Below, one piece after another: positions 6,268 through 9,245 of a stretch of 9,245 nucleotides of DNA. The position numbers were made by a program, and so were the translations under genes. This DNA is from an uncultured bacterium (GTDB lineage Bacteria > Bacillota > Clostridia > Oscillospirales > Oscillospiraceae). The stretch covers positions 1 to 9,245 of the forward strand of contig CASEKM010000039.1 in assembly GCA_949288405.1 (NCBI GenBank), in the 5' to 3' direction. Under the pieces are notes generated by a model. It had not been told where the DNA came from. It saw only the letters and a program-made list of their open reading frames with translations, and ran no database searches. Within the stretch, counting starts at the first letter, position 1. Each line of letters opens with the position of its first letter.

Positions 6268-6960
6268 TTATGGCCGGTTCAGCCGGTAGCCCGCCCCCCA
6301 CACCGTCTCGATGATTTTGGGGTGGGCCGGGTCGTCCTCGATCTTGTCCCGGATGCGGCCCACGTGGACGGTGACGGTGGCGCTGTCCCCCATGTAGTCG
6401 TACCCCCAGATGGCCTCGAACAGCCGCTCCTTGGAGAAGACGATGTTGGGGTTCTCCGCCAGGAATTTCAGGAGGGCAAACTCCCGGTTGGGCATCTTGA
6501 TCTCCTGCTCCCCCTTCAAAACCTTCCAGCTCTGGGGCAGGATGCGCAGGTCCCCGATTTGGATCGCCCCGTCCTCCTCCCCTCGCCCCCCGGTGAGCCG
6601 CTGGTAGCGGCTCAGGTGGGCCTTCACCCGGGCCACCAGCTCCGCCGGGTCAAAGGGCTTGGAGATATAGTCGTCCGCCCCCAGGCCCAGCCCCCGGATC
6701 TTGTCCACCGACTCGGTGCGGGCGGTGACCATCAGAATGGGCACGTCGATCTGATCCCGGATGCGGCGGCACACCTCGTACCCGCTGCGCCCGGGGAGCA
6801 TCAGGTCCAGCAGGATCAGGTCGTACTCCCCCGTGAGGGCGGCCCGCTCCCCCTGATCCCCGTCGGAGAGGATGTCCGCCTGGAACCCCTCGATCTCCAG
6901 GTAGTCCCGCTCCAGCATGGCGATCTCCTCTTCGTCCTCCACAATGAGAATTTTTGCCAC
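6268..6960 (-). CDS. OmpR/PhoB-family response regulator
   Basis: A 230-residue two-domain transcription factor. The receiver domain (about 1-120) has the acidic pocket Glu8 and Asp9 (ILIVEDE), the phosphoacceptor Asp52 in ILLDLMLPG, Thr79 (MVTART) and Lys101 in ISKPFDPAEL. The winged-helix DNA-binding domain (about 132-228) carries the usual landmarks: LTxxEF-type MPNREFALLKFLAENP, the recognition-helix region DSATVTVHVGRIRDKIE and the C-terminal hairpin VWGAGYRL. Everything needed for phosphorylation and DNA binding is present. The start is a GTG directly abutting the kinase stop (TAG then GTG) and preceded six bases upstream by the strong site GGGGAGGTG lying inside the kinase gene's end. 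It probably binds the 11-bp direct repeats at 8434-8455 and 6163-6184, thus controlling its own operon and the exporter. Confidence 0.96.
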   Translation of the reverse strand: MAKILIVEDEEEIAMLERDYLEIEGFQADILSDGDQGERAALTGEYDLILLDLMLPGRSGYEVCRRIRDQIDVPILMVTARTESVDKIRGLGLGADDYISKPFDPAELVARVKAHLSRYQRLTGGRGEEDGAIQIGDLRILPQSWKVLKGEQEIKMPNREFALLKFLAENPNIVFSKERLFEAIWGYDYMGDSATVTVHVGRIRDKIEDDPAHPKIIETVWGAGYRLNRP

Positions 6961-8373
6961 CTATTTCACCTCCCCGCAGGGCAGCGCGATCTCGAACGCC
7001 AGTCCCCCGTCGTTTTTCGCCGTGATGGTCCCCCCGTGGGCCTGGATGATGTGCCTGACGATATACAGCCCCAGGCCGGCCCCCTCGCCGCCCTTGGTGC
7101 TCCGGGCCTGGTCCGCCCGCCAGAACTGCTCGAACAGGTGGGGCAGCTGCTCCTCCGGCACGCCGGGGCCGTTGTCCCCAAAGCGGATGCACTCCCGGTC
7201 CCGCTGCCGCCACACCGTCAGGGTGAGCACCAGGGGCGCGGCCCCCCCGTAGCGCACCGCGTTGTCCTTCAGATTGTTCAGCACCCGCAGCAGCTGCTCC
7301 GGGTCGGCCCTCACCGGGTGGGGAGTCGGGGCCATGTGCAGCTCTACCCGCCCGCCGGACTGGGACAGCTCCTGCTCCGCCTCCTGGACGAACCGGGAGA
7401 CAAAGTTCCCCAGGTCCATCTCCTGCAAAAACAGGGGCAGGCTCCCCGTCTCCAGCCGGGAGAAGTAGAACAGCCGCTGGAGCAGTCGCTCCATGTCGCA
7501 GGCCTTCCGGTAGGCGATGTCCAGGTACTGCCGCTGCTTCTCCGGGGTGTTAGCCACCCCGTCCCGCATCCCCTTCAGATACCCCTTCACCGAGGTGAGG
7601 GGGGTGCGCAGGTCGTGGGAGATGCCCGCCACCAGGTCGGTGCGGGCCTGCTCGTACCGGGCGTTCTTCTCCCGCTCCGCCAGCAGGTGCTCCTGCATGT
7701 GGTCAAAGGCGGCGCACACGCCGGAAAATTCGTTCTGCCCCTGATAGTCCACCGGGGTGGACAGGTCCCCCCGCTCCACCCGCTGGGCGGCCTGGGACAG
7801 GGCGTTTACCGGCCGGAGCATCTGCCGCACCTGATACCGGGTGAACAGAAAGCTGAACCCGCCGATGAGGACGATGGAGCAGGCGCCGCCGATGAGATAG
7901 GAGAGGAACAGGGCCTCGTTCTGGGGGCGGGGCCGGCCGAACACCTCGGGGATGCGGGGCTCCATCATGGCCACCAGGACGGCGTCTCCGCACCTCCGGC
8001 CCACGATAAAGATGCCCTGGTCCTGGAGGGACAGGGTGCCCGCCTCCGGCCAGGAGGCCTCCGGGGCGATGTGGTCGTAGAGGTCCCGCTGAAAGCCGTC
8101 CAGGGAGGAGTAGAGCACCTTCTGGTCCTCCGCCACCATCAGCTGATACCCGAAGGTCTTCAGCTGCCGGTCCAACTCCTTCCAGTCCCGGGAGTTCTCC
8201 GGCCACCCGTCCAGGGTGCCCTGCACCTGGTCCGAGCGGCTGTCCGCCGCCGGCACCGCCTGCGCCTGGTAGAGGGAGAACACCACATGGAGCACCAGGC
8301 CGTTGACCGCCAGCAGAAACAGCAGGGCAGCCAGCAGCGTGCCCATGTGAAAGAAGAAGATTTGGCGCTTCAT
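6961..8373 (-). CDS. Sensor histidine kinase with extracytoplasmic sensor domain and HAMP
   Basis: A 470-residue membrane kinase and the partner of the adjacent regulator. Layout: TM1 at about 11-34 (GTLLAALLFLLAVNGLVLHV), an extracytoplasmic sensor region of about 120 residues (36-156) that I do not recognise, TM2 at about 157-177, HAMP at about 178-232 (LRPVNALSQAAQRVERGDL), then the dimerisation helix with the phosphoacceptor His253 in GISHDLRTPLTSVKGYL. The catalytic domain has the N box LNNLKDNAVRY (365-375), G1 GDNGPGVP (399-406), the F box HLFEQFWRAD (412-421) and G2 GAGLGLYIVR (431-440). All kinase motifs are intact. I chose the ATG at 8373: GGGGGG lies five bases upstream, and a 21-codon longer start at 8436 would place the predicted -10 and operator inside the coding region. 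Unusually, the kinase gene precedes the regulator gene. Confidence 0.95.
   Translation of the reverse strand: MKRQIFFFHMGTLLAALLFLLAVNGLVLHVVFSLYQAQAVPAADSRSDQVQGTLDGWPENSRDWKELDRQLKTFGYQLMVAEDQKVLYSSLDGFQRDLYDHIAPEASWPEAGTLSLQDQGIFIVGRRCGDAVLVAMMEPRIPEVFGRPRPQNEALFLSYLIGGACSIVLIGGFSFLFTRYQVRQMLRPVNALSQAAQRVERGDLSTPVDYQGQNEFSGVCAAFDHMQEHLLAEREKNARYEQARTDLVAGISHDLRTPLTSVKGYLKGMRDGVANTPEKQRQYLDIAYRKACDMERLLQRLFYFSRLETGSLPLFLQEMDLGNFVSRFVQEAEQELSQSGGRVELHMAPTPHPVRADPEQLLRVLNNLKDNAVRYGGAAPLVLTLTVWRQRDRECIRFGDNGPGVPEEQLPHLFEQFWRADQARSTKGGEGAGLGLYIVRHIIQAHGGTITAKNDGGLAFEIALPCGEVK
6967..6975 (-). promoter_or_regulatory. Strong ribosome binding site for the regulator's GTG start
   Basis: On the - strand, GGGGAGGTG within the last codons of the kinase gene ends six bases before the GTG at 6960. 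It supports a GTG start abutting the kinase TAG and implies re-initiation or coupling at the stop codon. Confidence 0.75.
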
Positions 8374-8400
8374 GGAATCCCCCCAGTCTATTCTATTTTT

Positions 8401-8455
8401 ATCATAGCGGAAAATTGTAACAAAAGGGCGGTGCAAATCTAAATTTTTTCAAAAC
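8401..8455 (-). promoter_or_regulatory. Kinase-regulator operon promoter with predicted autoregulatory operator
   Basis: On the - strand a -10 hexamer TATGAT lies at 8406-8401, about 28 bp before the kinase ATG, giving a leader of about 20 bases. No good -35 is present. The two 11-mers GTTTTGAAAAA and ATTTAGATTTG (8455-8434) lie exactly 27 bp upstream of it. They match the adaptor-promoter pair at 18 of the first 21 positions, and similarity continues as GCACCG versus TGCCCCG. A second TACAAT-like hexamer at 8420-8415 lies only 14 bp from the operator and is the less likely -10. The geometry suggests positive autoregulation by the encoded OmpR-type regulator. Confidence 0.65.
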
Positions 8456-8500
8456 TTTTCCGCCGCAGGCGGGGGCGCTGTATTCCTCTCCCCTCTTGGT

Positions 8501-8529
8501 TAAAATAGAACCACCTATTGATTGGAGGG
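8501..8529 (+). promoter_or_regulatory. Ribosome binding site and candidate -10 of the recombinase gene
   Basis: GGAGGG at 8524-8529 ends six bases before the ATG at 8536 and decides the start. TAAAAT at 8501-8506 is a plausible -10, but no convincing -35 is seen upstream. The gene is divergent from the kinase, so the interval 8374-8535 carries promoters in both directions. Confidence 0.5.
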
Positions 8530-8535
8530 AACACA

Positions 8536-9245
8536 ATGGAAATGCGGATCATCGCAAGTACGGCGCTGGCCGCTTTTGCCCGGCACCTGCAAAGCCGGGA
8601 GCGCAGCGCCGGGACCATCGAAAAATATATGCGGGACATCCGGGCCTTTGCCGCCTTTCTGGGCGGGGCGGAGGTCACCCGGGAGCGGGCCGCCGCCTGG
8701 CGGGACGATTTGCTGGGGCGGGGATACGCCCCGGTGACGGTCAACTCCATGGTGGCGGCGGCAAATCAGTTTTTTGCCTTTCTGGGCTGGGAAGACTGTA
8801 AAATCAAGGCCCTGAAGCTCCAGCGGAAGCTGTTCCGGGACGACCGGCGGGAGCTGACCCGGGAGGAGTACCAGCGCCTCTTGGCCGCCGCCCACTCTCT
8901 GGGCCGGGAGCGGTTGGCTCTGCTGCTGGAGACCATCTGCTCCACGGGCATTCGGGTGAGCGAGGTGCGGTATATCACCGTGGAGGCCGCCCGGGCCGGG
9001 AAAGCGGAGATCGCCCTGAAGGGCAAGCTGCGCACCATTCTGCTGCCGGGGAAGCTGTGCCGGAAGCTGAAAAAGTACGCCAGGGCGCAAAAAACCGCCT
9101 CCGGTGAGATCTTCCTCACCAGAAGCGGAAAAAGCCTGTCCCGCCGCCAAATCTGGGCGGAGATGAAGCGCCTGTGCAAAACGGCCGGGGTGGCCCCCAG
9201 CAAGGTCTTTCCCCACAACCTGCGGCATTTATTCGCCCGGACATT
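8536..9245 (+). CDS. Tyrosine recombinase (phage integrase/Xer-like), 3' partial at the window edge
   Basis: The first 236 codons of a site-specific recombinase. The N-terminal part (about 5-85) is a SAM-like core-binding domain (FARHLQSRERSAGTIEKYMRDI, read in two parts around residue 20; then VTVNSMVAAANQFFAFLGW). The catalytic domain starts near LTREEYQRLL (107-116). The catalytic residues visible are Arg140 in STGIRVSEV, Lys164 in LKGKLRTI, and His227 with Arg230 in HNLRHLFA. The second conserved His and the nucleophilic Tyr lie beyond the window. Compact size and motif spacing resemble XerC/D and small integrases of mobile elements; without the C-terminus or attachment sites I cannot say which. 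Start chosen from GGAGGG six bases upstream of the ATG. Base composition does not differ visibly from the neighbours, so recent transfer is not evident. Confidence 0.9.
   Translation, partial: MEMRIIASTALAAFARHLQSRERSAGTIEKYMRDIRAFAAFLGGAEVTRERAAAWRDDLLGRGYAPVTVNSMVAAANQFFAFLGWEDCKIKALKLQRKLFRDDRRELTREEYQRLLAAAHSLGRERLALLLETICSTGIRVSEVRYITVEAARAGKAEIALKGKLRTILLPGKLCRKLKKYARAQKTASGEIFLTRSGKSLSRRQIWAEMKRLCKTAGVAPSKVFPHNLRHLFART

Noticed and set aside
6322..8442. A 706-codon + strand open frame across the regulator and kinase
   Set aside because: It is an antisense shadow of two genes with intact catalytic motifs, and its His/Pro/Leu-rich product shows no fold signature.
8460..8472. CCGCC/GGCGG hairpin next to the kinase operator
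   Set aside because: Five base pairs with no T tract in either reading direction that would make it a terminator; it may be chance in GC-rich DNA.
8515..9228. - strand open frames across the recombinase gene (8515-9228, 8766-9218)
   Set aside because: The + strand frame from 8536 carries the recombinase Arg, Lys and HxxR residues, so these are shadows.

Overview
The window is GC-rich (roughly 60-65% by eye) and reads like the chromosome of a Gram-positive, low-cell-wall-permeability gut-type clostridium, most likely an Oscillospiraceae/Flavonifractor-type member of the Clostridia. The reasons are two S-layer-homology (SLH) surface proteins, a membrane adaptor-ATPase-permease exporter without any outer-membrane partner, and heavy use of GC-ending codons with purine-rich Shine-Dalgarno sites. 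The genus assignment is an inference from style, not from a marker gene.

Layout. Positions 1-124 hold the last 40 codons of a + strand SLH-type protein, closed by a strong hairpin at 161-193. Convergent to it, on the - strand, lies a complete secreted SLH-domain protein (386-2269). Between this gene and the next lies a 111-bp element (2291-2401) made of 7-bp tandem repeats in inverted arms around a short core. Then comes a - strand three-gene exporter operon, read from right to left: adaptor (4350-6086), ATPase (3600-4337) and MacB-type permease (2413-3603), with 12-bp spacing and then an ATGA overlap. Upstream and still on the - strand is a two-component system with the histidine kinase first (6961-8373) and the OmpR-type response regulator second (6268-6960), ended by a good terminator (6225-6256). 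Divergent from the kinase, a + strand tyrosine recombinase starts at 8536 and runs off the window before its catalytic tyrosine.

How the parts fit. The most informative non-coding signal is a 22-bp, 11-bp-periodic direct repeat found twice: upstream of the kinase (8434-8455) and upstream of the adaptor (6163-6184). The two copies agree at 18 of the first 21 positions and each lies exactly 27 bp upstream of a good -10 hexamer that has no good -35. This is the arrangement expected for an OmpR-family activator, so the kinase-regulator pair probably controls both itself and the exporter. The whole - strand block 2413-8455 therefore looks like one signal-response module: an extracytoplasmic signal, phosphorelay, then induced export or detoxification of an unknown substrate, possibly an antimicrobial peptide or hydrophobic compound by analogy with MacAB- and YknXYZ-type transporters.

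Oddities worth noting are the internally duplicated adaptor with a Met/Gly/Pro-rich tail, the kinase-before-regulator gene order with directly abutting stop and start codons, and the heptad inverted-repeat element. I see no rRNA, tRNA, CRISPR array or complete insertion sequence.
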